The position numbers and the translations under genes were made by a program. A stretch of 64,000 bases of DNA from Listeria monocytogenes (lineage in GTDB: Bacteria > Bacillota > Bacilli > Lactobacillales > Listeriaceae), in contig NZ_CP054041.1 in assembly GCF_013282665.1 (NCBI RefSeq), positions 1,842,001 to 1,906,000 of the forward strand. Reading direction: 5' to 3'. Each line of letters begins with the position of its first letter. The stretch's first letter is position 1. Positions 16,225 to 24,499 of this stretch are shown one piece after another. The notes beneath the pieces were generated by a model that was given only the letters and a program-made list of their open reading frames with translations, was not told where the DNA came from and ran no database searches.

Positions 16225-17133
16225 ATGACAGAAGAAAAAGGAATTTTACTACAAAGTGGAACAAATGAATTAGAAATTGTTACATTTACTGTTGGCGAAA
16301 ACTTATTTTGTATTAACGTTTTAAAAGTGAAAGAAATTATTCATCCGCTCGAAGTAACTCCTGTACCAGATTCGAACCCGGCAATTGAAGGCGTTTCCCA
16401 AGTTCGCGGCGAAATTATGCCAGTTGTGAACCTTGCTCGTGTGATGAAATTGCCAGAAATCGAGCCGGAAAATACGAAATTCATTATCACGGAACTAAAC
16501 CAAATGAAAATTGTTTTCCGTGTCGATGAGGTTCATCGCATCCAACGTATTTCGTGGGAACAAATTGAAGAACCAGAAAAACTATCGATTGGTTTAGAAG
16601 AATTAGCAGTTGGTATCGTAAAACTTGACGGTAATTTAGTACTCTTACTTGATTATGAAAAAATTATTTACGAAATTAGTGGAAATGCTGATTTTGCTGT
16701 CACAGGTGAAGACCGTATGGCGCGAAAAGTAAATCGTGAAGAGAAGACAATCTTTATTGCCGAGGACTCACAAATGTTGCGTCAACTACTTGAAGATACG
16801 CTACATGAGGCTGGCTATACGAATCTGCAATTTTTTGCTAATGGGCGCGAAGCACAAGAACATATTTTCAAATTGCTCAAAGAACAAAAAGAGCAAACTT
16901 TTGAAAATGTGAACTTGTTAATCACCGATATTGAAATGCCACAAATGGACGGACATCATTTAACAAAAGTAATCAAAGAAGATGAAATTGGTCGTGAATT
17001 GCCAGTGGTTATTTTCTCGTCGTTAATTACAGAAGATCTGGAACATAAAGGTGCTGGTGTTGGAGCCGATGCGCAAGTAAGTAAACCCAATATCCATCAA
17101 CTTATTAATATTTTAGATGAGCTAGTTTTATAA
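16225..17133 (+). CDS. cheV: CheV, CheW-receiver fusion coupling protein
   Basis: The 302-residue protein has an N-terminal CheW domain (about 10-155, with VRGEIMPVVNLARVM) and a C-terminal receiver domain (about 170-300). The receiver has an acidic pair after FIAED, the phosphoacceptor in LLITDIEMPQMDG near residue 235, and the conserved lysine in VSKPN. CheV couples receptors to CheA. With no CheW gene visible here it may be the main coupler. It is the last gene before a strong terminator. Confidence 0.95.
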   Translation: MTEEKGILLQSGTNELEIVTFTVGENLFCINVLKVKEIIHPLEVTPVPDSNPAIEGVSQVRGEIMPVVNLARVMKLPEIEPENTKFIITELNQMKIVFRVDEVHRIQRISWEQIEEPEKLSIGLEELAVGIVKLDGNLVLLLDYEKIIYEISGNADFAVTGEDRMARKVNREEKTIFIAEDSQMLRQLLEDTLHEAGYTNLQFFANGREAQEHIFKLLKEQKEQTFENVNLLITDIEMPQMDGHHLTKVIKEDEIGRELPVVIFSSLITEDLEHKGAGVGADAQVSKPNIHQLINILDELVL

Positions 17134-17175
17134 AAAGAAGTGTTTGAACAACCTTTTCTGTTCAAACACTTCTTT
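17134..17175 (+). terminator. Terminator of the first motility operon
   Basis: A 17-base perfect repeat, AAAGAAGTGTTTGAACA and its complement, has an 8-base loop and is followed by a T-rich run. It starts 1 base after the cheV stop and separates this operon from flaA. Confidence 0.9.
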
Positions 17176-17271
17176 ATTTTATTTTTTAAAAAGCGAAATG
17201 TAAAAACGGGAAAACGTTGATATAAAGCCGAATTTTCATTTTTTCATAAATAAAAATAACTTATTTTTATA

Positions 17272-17305
17272 TTTTTAACAAAAAACATTTGATTTTTTAA
17301 AAAAA
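17272..17305. promoter_or_regulatory. Two MogR boxes over the flaA promoter
   Basis: Two exact consensus sites lie 21 bases apart: TTTT-TAACA-AAAA at 17272-17284 and TTTT-TTAAA-AAAA at 17293-17305. The second fills the spacer between the -35 and -10, so a bound MogR would block polymerase directly. A one-mismatch site is at 17241-17253. Confidence 0.85.
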
Positions 17306-17317
17306 TGAAGATATAAT
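17289..17317 (+). promoter_or_regulatory. flaA promoter, vegetative type
   Basis: TTGATT (17289-17294), a 17-base spacer and TATAAT (17312-17317) form a strong SigA-type promoter. The start would be near 17324, giving a leader of about 50 bases. Use of SigA rather than a flagellar sigma factor fits Listeria, which controls motility through MogR. Confidence 0.85.
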
Positions 17318-17372
17318 AAAGCATATAGAGAAGAGAAGTCTTTTCTAAACCGAATGTAGGAGGGAAACACAA

Positions 17373-18236
17373 ATGAAAGTAAATACTAATATCATTAGCT
17401 TGAAAACACAAGAATATCTTCGTAAAAATAACGAAGGCATGACTCAAGCGCAAGAACGTTTGGCATCTGGTAAACGTATTAACAGTTCTCTTGATGACGC
17501 TGCTGGTCTTGCAGTTGTTACTCGTATGAACGTTAAATCTACAGGCTTAGATGCAGCAAGCAAAAACTCATCCATGGGTATTGACTTGTTACAAACAGCG
17601 GATTCAGCTCTTAGCTCCATGAGTTCAATCTTGCAACGTATGCGTCAATTAGCAGTACAATCTTCTAACGGTTCATTCAGTGACGAAGATCGTAAACAAT
17701 ATACTGCTGAATTCGGTAGCTTGATTAAAGAACTTGATCACGTTGCTGACACTACTAACTACAACAACATCAAATTATTAGATCAAACTGCTACAAATGC
17801 TGCTACTCAAGTAAGCATCCAAGCGTCTGATAAAGCTAATGACTTAATCAATATCGATCTTTTCAATGCGAAAGGTCTTTCTGCTGGAACAATCACTTTA
17901 GGTAGTGGTTCTACAGTTGCTGGTTATAGTGCATTATCTGTTGCTGATGCTGATTCTTCTCAAGAAGCAACGGAAGCAATTGATGAATTAATCAATAACA
18001 TTTCTAACGGTCGTGCGCTTCTAGGTGCTGGTATGAGTCGTCTTAGCTACAATGTATCTAACGTGAACAACCAATCCATCGCAACTAAAGCATCTGCTTC
18101 CTCTATTGAAGATGCAGATATGGCTGCTGAAATGTCCGAAATGACTAAATACAAAATTCTTACACAAACATCTATCAGCATGCTTTCTCAAGCAAACCAA
18201 ACACCGCAAATGTTAACTCAATTAATTAACAGCTAA
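17373..18236 (+). CDS. flaA: FlaA, flagellin
   Basis: The 287-residue protein starts MKVNTNIISLKTQEYL. Conserved N-terminal (about 1-140) and C-terminal (about 200-287) helices flank a short central domain. The LQRMRQLAVQSSNG segment matches the D1 region that Toll-like receptor 5 reads in other flagellins. The serine/threonine-rich centre is where GmaR is known to add GlcNAc. A strong ribosome site (AGGAGGG), its own promoter and its own terminator fit very high expression. Codon use is noticeably biased to abundant-tRNA codons. Confidence 0.98.
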   Translation: MKVNTNIISLKTQEYLRKNNEGMTQAQERLASGKRINSSLDDAAGLAVVTRMNVKSTGLDAASKNSSMGIDLLQTADSALSSMSSILQRMRQLAVQSSNGSFSDEDRKQYTAEFGSLIKELDHVADTTNYNNIKLLDQTATNAATQVSIQASDKANDLINIDLFNAKGLSAGTITLGSGSTVAGYSALSVADADSSQEATEAIDELINNISNGRALLGAGMSRLSYNVSNVNNQSIATKASASSIEDADMAAEMSEMTKYKILTQTSISMLSQANQTPQMLTQLINS

Positions 18237-18276
18237 TAACATATCAAATTCATTTATCGAACATTGTTTACCCTTA

Positions 18277-18312
18277 GCTCCTCGTCACCCCGGACGAGGG
18301 GCTTTTCTTTTT
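18277..18312 (+). terminator. flaA terminator
   Basis: GCTCCTCGTC pairs with GACGAGGGGC (one G-U pair) around a 6-base loop, followed by TTTTCTTTTTT. Confidence 0.9.
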
Positions 18313-18387
18313 TATTTATAAAAATATTTTTGGATTAGAAATAGGGCACAGCGCCAAAGTTAAGCTAGTTAACTATTTTTTAAATAA

Positions 18388-18478
18388 TTTTATTATAAAA
18401 AACGGATATTTTTTAAGAAAAAGGTAGAAATTGTCCTATTTTTATTATAAAATGATATTATGCGATTTTTTTAAAAAA
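18388..18478. promoter_or_regulatory. Four MogR boxes upstream of cheY
   Basis: Exact TTTT-N5-AAAA sites lie at 18388-18400, 18409-18421, 18440-18452 and 18466-18478, with centre spacings of 21, 31 and 26 bases. A TATTAT at 18456-18461 is the likely -10, with TTGTCC at 18431-18436 a poor -35 (19-base spacer). This is the densest operator in the window and controls the cheY to tail-anchored-protein operon. Confidence 0.8.
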
Positions 18479-18511
18479 TATTTATAGGTATAGGAATGGG
18501 AGTTGTATTTT

Positions 18512-18871
18512 ATGTTGAAGTTGTTGATTGTCGACGATGCAATGTTCATGCGTACGATGATTAAGAATATCGTGAAAGATAGCGATTTTGAAGTAGTTGC
18601 GGAAGCGGAAAATGGGCTGGAAGCAGTGAAAAAGTATGATGAAGTAAAACCGGATATCGTGACACTGGATATTACAATGCCAGAAATGGACGGATTAGAA
18701 GCACTTGCCCAAATTATGGCGAAAGATCCATCAGCAAAAGTAATTATGTGTTCTGCGATGGGCCAACAAGGTATGGTTGTTGATGCCATTAAAAAAGGTG
18801 CCAAAGACTTTATCGTAAAACCTTTCCAAGCGGACCGGGTTTTAGAGGCGTTAGAAAAAGCAGCTAAGTAG
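18512..18871 (+). CDS. cheY: CheY, chemotaxis response regulator
   Basis: The 119-residue single receiver domain has Asp8/Asp9 in VDDAMF, phosphoacceptor Asp53 in TLDITMPEMDG, and the conserved lysine in FIVKPFQ. I chose ATG 18512 because GGGAG is 9 bases upstream; the TTG at 18503 abuts that ribosome site. CheY-P binds FliM (and in some species FliY) to change rotation. cheA follows after 19 bases. Confidence 0.97.
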   Translation: MLKLLIVDDAMFMRTMIKNIVKDSDFEVVAEAENGLEAVKKYDEVKPDIVTLDITMPEMDGLEALAQIMAKDPSAKVIMCSAMGQQGMVVDAIKKGAKDFIVKPFQADRVLEALEKAAK

Positions 18872-18890
18872 AGAAATGGAGGTGCATAGC

Positions 18891-20747
18891 ATGACTACAA
18901 ATATGTTAGACCTGTTTATAGAAGAAGCTTCAGAACATTTACAGGCGCTAAATGATAATCTGTTACAGCTTGAGAAAGACCCGACGAACGGTCAATTAGT
19001 AAGTGAAATTTTCCGTTCAGCACATACGTTTAAAGGGATGTCCGCAACGATGGGCTTCCAACAGGTGGCTGATTTAACGCATGCAATGGAAAATGTACTA
19101 GATGAGGTACGTAATAATCGATTGGCTGTAACAGAACATTTGGTAGACATTATTTTTACATGTACATCTCATTTGGAAACAATGGTTTCGGATATCCAGC
19201 ACGGCGGACAAGGCGCGGCGGATATTTCGAAAACCGTAGCTGACTTAGAAGCACTTTTACACCCAGAACAAGAAACAGATTTAGCGGTGGAAAAAACGTA
19301 CCGTATTGCCATTCAAATTGAAGAAGCGGCTATTTTGAAAGCAGTGCGGGCAGTAATGTGTTTAGAGCGACTTGCAGAAATGGGGATTATTTCAGAAACT
19401 TTGCCAGACAGAGAAGCGATTGAGCTAGAAGAGTTTGAGCAGTCATTCGAAGTAGTTCTAGAGTCGGCACAAACGAAAGAAGAAATCGAAGCGGTTATTC
19501 TGGATATTTCTGAAATCGAAAAAGTGACTGTGACAGAAGAAGTGGAAGAAGTTCAGGTTATTGAACCAATCAAAAAAGCCGCAAAACAAACAACCAAACG
19601 ATTAGAAAATAAAACCATTCGTGTACAACTTGAAAAAATCGAAAAGCTAATGAACGTTTTTGAAGAAAGCGTCATTGAACGGGCGAGAATTGATGAAATC
19701 GCAGAAAAAACGAATAACAAAGAATTGATGGAACATTTAGGACGATTCAGTTCCATCTCCAAAGAAATTCAAAACGGCTTACTGAATATGCGTATGGTGC
19801 CAGTAGACAGTGTTTTCAATCGCTTTCCAAAAATGGTGCGCACACTAGCCAAAGAATTAGGTAAGAAAATCGATTTAGTGATTGAAGGGGCGGATACGGA
19901 AGTCGACAAAATCGTCATTGATGAAATCGGCGACCCACTTGTTCATTTAATCCGTAATTCAGTAGACCACGGAGCTGAAACTGTCGAAGTAAGACGTAAA
20001 AATGGAAAAAATGAAACCGCCACAATTAATCTAAAAGCCTTCCATAGCGGTAATAATGTTGTGATTGAGATTGCGGATGACGGTGCAGGAATTAATAAAC
20101 GCAAAGTGTTAGAAAAAGCGATTGCGAAAAATGTCGTTACAAGAGCAGAATCAACCAAAATGACGGACTCGGAAATTTTTGATTTATTATTTGATTCCGG
20201 TTTCAGTACCGCAGATCAAGTATCTGATCTTTCTGGCCGAGGCGTGGGACTAGATGTGGTTCGTAATACGATTCTCAAAATTGGTGGGAAAATCAGTGTG
20301 GAATCAAGCGAAAATGCTGGTTCAACGTTCCGAATTGAGATTCCGCTGACATTATCTATCATCCAGTCGATGCTCGTTGCAACATCGGAACGCCGCTATG
20401 CTGTACCGCTTGCAAACGTAGCCGAAGCCATCACGATTAATCCGGCAGACATTCAACACGTTCACGGCAAAGACTTAATCAATTACCGCGAAACCATTAT
20501 CGAAGTACTTGATTTAGGCGAATGCTTCCATGAAACACCTTTAAAAGATACGGATGAACTACTTTTACTCGTCGTGAAAAATGCCAAGCGAACTTTTGGA
20601 CTTATTATTAAAGATATTATCGGTCAACGGGAAATCGTTTTAAAAACACTTGGTGGCTTTTTCAGCGAAAGTCAAATTGCCTTTTCTGGGGCAACGATTT
20701 TAGGTGATGGCCGTGTCGTATTAATTTTAAATTTAGAAACATTTTAA
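18891..20747 (+). CDS. cheA: CheA, chemotaxis histidine kinase
   Basis: The 618-residue protein starts at ATG 18891 behind GGAGGTG; an in-frame ATG at 18876 lacks a site. Domains in order are: Hpt with phospho-His45 in RSAHTFKG; a short P2-like region; dimerisation (about 235-310); HATPase with N box HLIRNSVDHGAE, DDGAGIN and GRGVGLDVV; and a C-terminal CheW-like domain from about 490. It phosphorylates CheY and probably the CheV receiver. Confidence 0.97.
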   Translation: MTTNMLDLFIEEASEHLQALNDNLLQLEKDPTNGQLVSEIFRSAHTFKGMSATMGFQQVADLTHAMENVLDEVRNNRLAVTEHLVDIIFTCTSHLETMVSDIQHGGQGAADISKTVADLEALLHPEQETDLAVEKTYRIAIQIEEAAILKAVRAVMCLERLAEMGIISETLPDREAIELEEFEQSFEVVLESAQTKEEIEAVILDISEIEKVTVTEEVEEVQVIEPIKKAAKQTTKRLENKTIRVQLEKIEKLMNVFEESVIERARIDEIAEKTNNKELMEHLGRFSSISKEIQNGLLNMRMVPVDSVFNRFPKMVRTLAKELGKKIDLVIEGADTEVDKIVIDEIGDPLVHLIRNSVDHGAETVEVRRKNGKNETATINLKAFHSGNNVVIEIADDGAGINKRKVLEKAIAKNVVTRAESTKMTDSEIFDLLFDSGFSTADQVSDLSGRGVGLDVVRNTILKIGGKISVESSENAGSTFRIEIPLTLSIIQSMLVATSERRYAVPLANVAEAITINPADIQHVHGKDLINYRETIIEVLDLGECFHETPLKDTDELLLLVVKNAKRTFGLIIKDIIGQREIVLKTLGGFFSESQIAFSGATILGDGRVVLILNLETF

Positions 20748-20756
20748 GGAGGAACC

Positions 20757-21059
20757 ATGATGGAACAAGTATTTCAAGTAGAACTTCCTGAATGGGAACC
20801 GAAAGAACCGAGCCAAGGAGGACGCGAAAAAGGCTCTATCCGCCAAGTAGACAATATTGGCGTTAACTTAATCGTCCGCCTTGGAAAAAAAGAAATGCCA
20901 GTAGGGGACATTGCCGAGTTGAGCATTGGCGATGTCCTCGAAGTGGAAAAGAAACCTGGCCACAAAGTCGAAATTTTCCTCGATGAAAAGAAAGTCGGCA
21001 TCGGTGAAGCTATTTTGATGGACGAGAACTTCGGAATCGTTATTTCAGAAATCGACTAA
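20757..21059 (+). CDS. FliN-type SpoA-domain protein, first of two small copies
   Basis: The 100-residue protein is a single SpoA (FliN C-terminal) domain: VRLGKKEMPVGDIAELSIGD, then VEIFLDEKKVGIGEAIL and ENFGIVISEI. It probably joins the switch-complex C ring with FliM and FliY. AAGGAGG precedes two adjacent in-frame ATGs (20757 and 20760). Its location directly after cheA, away from fliM, is unusual. It matches lmo0693 by position. Confidence 0.85.
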   Translation: MMEQVFQVELPEWEPKEPSQGGREKGSIRQVDNIGVNLIVRLGKKEMPVGDIAELSIGDVLEVEKKPGHKVEIFLDEKKVGIGEAILMDENFGIVISEID

Positions 21060-21077
21060 AGAAAGAGGGCAAGTGAT

Positions 21078-21488
21078 TTGAAGCAAGAGGCTTACAATGC
21101 AGTGAAGATGAAAGTGGACCAAGAGAAAACGACCATTTTAAAAGAATTGCAATTATTACTATCCAAACGGGAAAAAGTCGTAGAAAAATTAGCGCACGAA
21201 AAAGAAGTGTATTACTCGAGAACAAAAAAAGAAAGACTCCAAGTGGCGGTATTAGCCGGAAGCATGCAACTCGATGCCTTCTCGCCAAGCCGCATTCAAC
21301 AAATGGAGCGAGAAATTCACCAAATTAGCCAGTACATTAAAAGCAATGAACAAATCTTAGAACAACTCGAAGAAAAAGGGAAACAGGCAAAAAAAATGTA
21401 CGATGACACACGAAAAAAATGGCAACAGCTTGAAAATAAAAGAGAAGAACAAACATTACGCGATTTAAAAATGGTGCTATTAAAGTAA
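21078..21488 (+). CDS. Coiled-coil protein, FliJ-like candidate
   Basis: This 136-residue, strongly charged, almost wholly helical protein has a TTG start behind AGAGGG. Heptad-like runs cover most of its length, and the C-terminal part (DDTRKKWQQLENKREEQ) is typical of FliJ, the central stalk of the export ATPase. FliJ normally follows fliI, but no such gene is there (a transglycosylase follows fliI at 40996). Placement directly before fliK fits an export role. Identification is by architecture and context only. Confidence 0.6.
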   Translation: MKQEAYNAVKMKVDQEKTTILKELQLLLSKREKVVEKLAHEKEVYYSRTKKERLQVAVLAGSMQLDAFSPSRIQQMEREIHQISQYIKSNEQILEQLEEKGKQAKKMYDDTRKKWQQLENKREEQTLRDLKMVLLK

Positions 21489-21503
21489 AAGGGAGGAAAA
21501 CGC

Positions 21504-22550
21504 ATGCTAATCCCAGATAATTTGCTACAACCACTCATTGGAAAAAAACAGGCCGAACCAAAAGAAGCATTAGCAGAAGAATTAGTAGAACTGCCTTTTA
21601 TTTCACTTTTAATGGAAAATAGCCCTGCGCCGCTCTTAAAGGGAGAAACGGATAATGGAGAACAAGCTACAATTTCGCTAAAAGAAATCGCACCATCACT
21701 CGTTTCAGCCAAACTACTCGACGATGCACCAGAAACGAAACTGCAAGCAGCGCCACTCGAACTCAAGGAAGTGAAAGAAACACTTGCGGCAATCGCCAAA
21801 CAAGCAATTGATCAACCAAAAATAGAAAGTGCCCCGCAAGTTGTCCAACCTCCAGTAACAAATACACCGAAAGAACCCACAAAAAATGCTACCAGAGAGC
21901 AACAACCGCCACCAGAACTTATCATGCCTACAAAAGAATCACCTAAACTAGCAGAAAACGTGATCAAAAACCAACCAATCCTAGCCAAATTACCTCAAGA
22001 AAAAGAAGTCGTGCAACTTTTCAAAGCGAGCATTAAGGAGCCAGTAACAGCGAAAGAGGAAGTTGCCATCAAAAAGCCCGCAGAATCCAGCAATATTTGG
22101 CATGATACGGCGAAACAACTCACACCAGCTGCCAAATCTGAAGTCCCAGTGACGTTAAAACAACTTGATAAAACCATCACCGACCAAATCGAACAGCTGC
22201 AAAAATTCCAAGTAAAACAAAATAAAGCCTTTTTCGCCATCCAGCCGGAATCACTCGGAAAAGTCGAAGTTTTACTTAAAAAAATGCCCGATAAAATATT
22301 TGTACATATCGAATATCAGGAGCAAACAGCCAAGCAAAAACTCGAACAGATGGCGCAAGATTTACATAATCGTTTCCGAGATCGCGGTGTAGAAGTTGCC
22401 GTGACAATGACGGAAAAACAAGCACCGAAAGAGCAGAACCAAAGCTCAGATGGTCGACACCAAGGCGAATCTAAAAAAGAGAAAGAACGCGAAAACCCAC
22501 ATCAGGAAAGAGCAAAACAAGAAGCATTTGATTTAGAGGAGGAGACGTAA
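21504..22550 (+). CDS. fliK: FliK, hook-length control protein
   Basis: The 348-residue protein has a long, low-complexity, proline- and lysine-rich N-terminal ruler region (about 1-215) and a compact C-terminal domain (about 230-310). The C-terminal domain contains FAIQPESLGKVEVLL, the signature of the FliK domain that triggers the FlhB switch. A charged tail ends in a run of glutamates whose codons also form the ribosome site of flgD. It is placed between the FliJ-like gene and flgD. Confidence 0.9.
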   Translation: MLIPDNLLQPLIGKKQAEPKEALAEELVELPFISLLMENSPAPLLKGETDNGEQATISLKEIAPSLVSAKLLDDAPETKLQAAPLELKEVKETLAAIAKQAIDQPKIESAPQVVQPPVTNTPKEPTKNATREQQPPPELIMPTKESPKLAENVIKNQPILAKLPQEKEVVQLFKASIKEPVTAKEEVAIKKPAESSNIWHDTAKQLTPAAKSEVPVTLKQLDKTITDQIEQLQKFQVKQNKAFFAIQPESLGKVEVLLKKMPDKIFVHIEYQEQTAKQKLEQMAQDLHNRFRDRGVEVAVTMTEKQAPKEQNQSSDGRHQGESKKEKERENPHQERAKQEAFDLEEET

Positions 22551-22551
22551 T

Positions 22552-22974
22552 TTGGACGGAATTAGCAGTTTATCAGGAGCAGGTCAGGATACAAACAATG
22601 CGGTAACATCCAGCGTATCTAAGACGCTTGGCAAAGATGACTTCATGAAACTGTTTTTAACCAGTTTACAATACCAAGATCCATCAAGCCCACTTGATAC
22701 GAATGAAATGATGTCACAAATGGCACAACTTTCCTTAATGGAACAAGTTGCCAATATGACAACGGCTGTTGATAAGCTTTCTGAACAAGCGCAAAACTCC
22801 GCCTTGCAATCCGCAGTTAATTTCATCGGTAAGGATATAAAAGGTGTTTCACTTAACGGCGAAGTAATTAGCGGGAAAGTCGAAAGCGTTCAACAAACGA
22901 CAAACGGCGTTATGCTGAAATTAAAAGATAACGATAGCCTCGTGCCAATGACATATGTAACAGAAATTAATTAA
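22552..22974 (+). CDS. flgD: FlgD, hook-capping scaffold
   Basis: The 140-residue protein has the FlgD N-terminal signature LGKDDFMKLFLTSLQYQDP and LDTNEMMSQMAQLSLMEQ. The C-terminal beta region is short, as in Bacillus FlgD. It starts at TTG 22552, 1 base after the fliK stop, with GAGGAGGAG supplying the ribosome site inside fliK. FlgD caps the growing hook while FlgE, encoded next, polymerises. Confidence 0.95.
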   Translation: MDGISSLSGAGQDTNNAVTSSVSKTLGKDDFMKLFLTSLQYQDPSSPLDTNEMMSQMAQLSLMEQVANMTTAVDKLSEQAQNSALQSAVNFIGKDIKGVSLNGEVISGKVESVQQTTNGVMLKLKDNDSLVPMTYVTEIN

Positions 22975-22993
22975 AAATTTGGGAGTGTGAATT

Positions 22994-24229
22994 ATGAATC
23001 AAACTATGTATACAGCTATTTCTGGAATGAATGCGTTCCAACAAGCATTATCGGTAACATCAAATAATATTGCCAATGCCAACACGACAGGATACAAAAA
23101 ACAAAGTGTCGTTTTCAATGATTTACTTTACCAAAACACAATGGGATCTGTTGCAGGCGGACTTTATGCTGGAACAAACCCAATGAGCTTCGGTTCCGGT
23201 TCGAAAATTGGAGCGATTTTAACTGATTATACAGCCGGTTCTCCGACATCAACTGGTAGAAACAAAGACGCAGCACTACAAGGTCGCGGTTTTTTCATCG
23301 CGGGCGATAATGCAGGGGGCAATATCGTTTACACGCGTGACGGGAGCTTTGCCGTTTCTGACAACAATTATTTAACTACCCAACAAGGGAAATACGTCAT
23401 GGGTTATGCAACGGACAAAAATGGCAACGTTTTAAACGGTAACTTGCAACCAATTCAAATTCCACTAAATAGCGCCATTCCTGGAGAAGCAACAAAAAAT
23501 GGTAGCTTAAGTGGTAATATTCCACTTGACTGGGGCGAAAAAGATACGATTTCTTCCGAGCTTTCTGTATACGATAATGCTGGTGGAAAACATAAACTTC
23601 AAGTCAATATGAAAGCCGCTACACCTGACGCGAGTGGAAATGTTTCCTATGAATATGAAATCCAAATGGACGGCAAAGCATTAACTCCTCCAGTAACAGG
23701 AACACTTAATTATAATGCGCAAGGTGAACTAACAAACCCAGACGCACTTAAAAATATCCAAATCAATTCCACAGTAAATGGTAAACAAGTCAATATGGAC
23801 TTAAACCTAAGTGGCTTAACCAACTACGGAACAAACCAAGTATTCTCACCAACTTCTGACGGAAAAGGTGCTGCGACTGTAAAAGATTATGCAGTAACCG
23901 ATGCGGGCTATATTGCAGTGAGTTACTCAGATGGTACCGTTATTCCAGTTGCCCAACTCGCGGTGGCTACTTTCTCCAATGAAGACGGTTTAGTCAAAAT
24001 GGGGAACGGCGAATATGTGCCAGGGTTATCTTCTGGTGATGCAGTATACGGCGTTGCTGGCCAAAATGGTGCTGGTGGAATTAGTGGTTCTTCCCTAGAA
24101 GGATCGAATGTAGACTTATCCCGCGAATTCGTTAACTTAATGACATATCAAAGCGGTTTCCAAGGGAACACAAAAGTTATTCGTGTGGCAGATGACGTGA
24201 TGAAACAAATTGTGAACTTGATTCAGTAG
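22994..24229 (+). CDS. flgE: FlgE, hook protein
   Basis: The 411-residue protein begins with the axial signature NNIANANTTGYKKQSVVF and ends NVDLSREFVNLMTYQSGFQGN. The central region carries the hook-specific beta domains (FlgE D2-like, about 170-300). A GGGAGTG ribosome site precedes the ATG. The size fits a hook protein of Gram-positive type. Confidence 0.96.
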   Translation: MNQTMYTAISGMNAFQQALSVTSNNIANANTTGYKKQSVVFNDLLYQNTMGSVAGGLYAGTNPMSFGSGSKIGAILTDYTAGSPTSTGRNKDAALQGRGFFIAGDNAGGNIVYTRDGSFAVSDNNYLTTQQGKYVMGYATDKNGNVLNGNLQPIQIPLNSAIPGEATKNGSLSGNIPLDWGEKDTISSELSVYDNAGGKHKLQVNMKAATPDASGNVSYEYEIQMDGKALTPPVTGTLNYNAQGELTNPDALKNIQINSTVNGKQVNMDLNLSGLTNYGTNQVFSPTSDGKGAATVKDYAVTDAGYIAVSYSDGTVIPVAQLAVATFSNEDGLVKMGNGEYVPGLSSGDAVYGVAGQNGAGGISGSSLEGSNVDLSREFVNLMTYQSGFQGNTKVIRVADDVMKQIVNLIQ

Positions 24230-24242
24230 GGAGTTTAGCTAA

Positions 24243-24479
24243 ATGAAAATTAATCATACTATTCCACTCAGAATCGACTTCGAATTAGGACGTACGAAAC
24301 AGCCAGTCGGTAGTTTACTAGATGTAAAAAAAGGGACCGTTTTCCGGTTAGAAGATTCCACAGCCAATGTGGTCAAAATTACGATTTCTGGCAAATGTAT
24401 CGGATACGGCGAGATTTTGACAAAAGACGGCAAGATGTTTGTCAAAATAACGAAATTAGGAGAGGCAAGTTCTTCTTGA
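24243..24479 (+). CDS. FliN-type SpoA-domain protein, second small copy
   Basis: The 78-residue protein is a bare SpoA domain: IPLRIDFELGRTKQPVGSLL, then VKITISGKCIGYGEIL and KMFVKITKLG. It sits between flgE and fliM, 20 bases before the latter, and is a probable C-ring component. With the copy at 20757 and the SpoA domains in FliM and FliY it makes four such proteins. It matches lmo0698. Confidence 0.85.
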   Translation: MKINHTIPLRIDFELGRTKQPVGSLLDVKKGTVFRLEDSTANVVKITISGKCIGYGEILTKDGKMFVKITKLGEASSS

Positions 24480-24499
24480 GAGCTAGGGAGTGACAAAAA

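Noticed and set aside
18359-18373. Inverted repeat GTTAAGCTAGTTAAC considered as a PrfA box
   Set aside because: It lacks the TTAACA-N2-TGTTAA form, and PrfA is not expected to act before cheY.
21317-21799. 160-codon minus-strand frame across the FliJ-like gene and fliK
   Set aside because: It is serine-rich low-complexity antisense of the Lys/Glu-rich coding strand, with no start signals.
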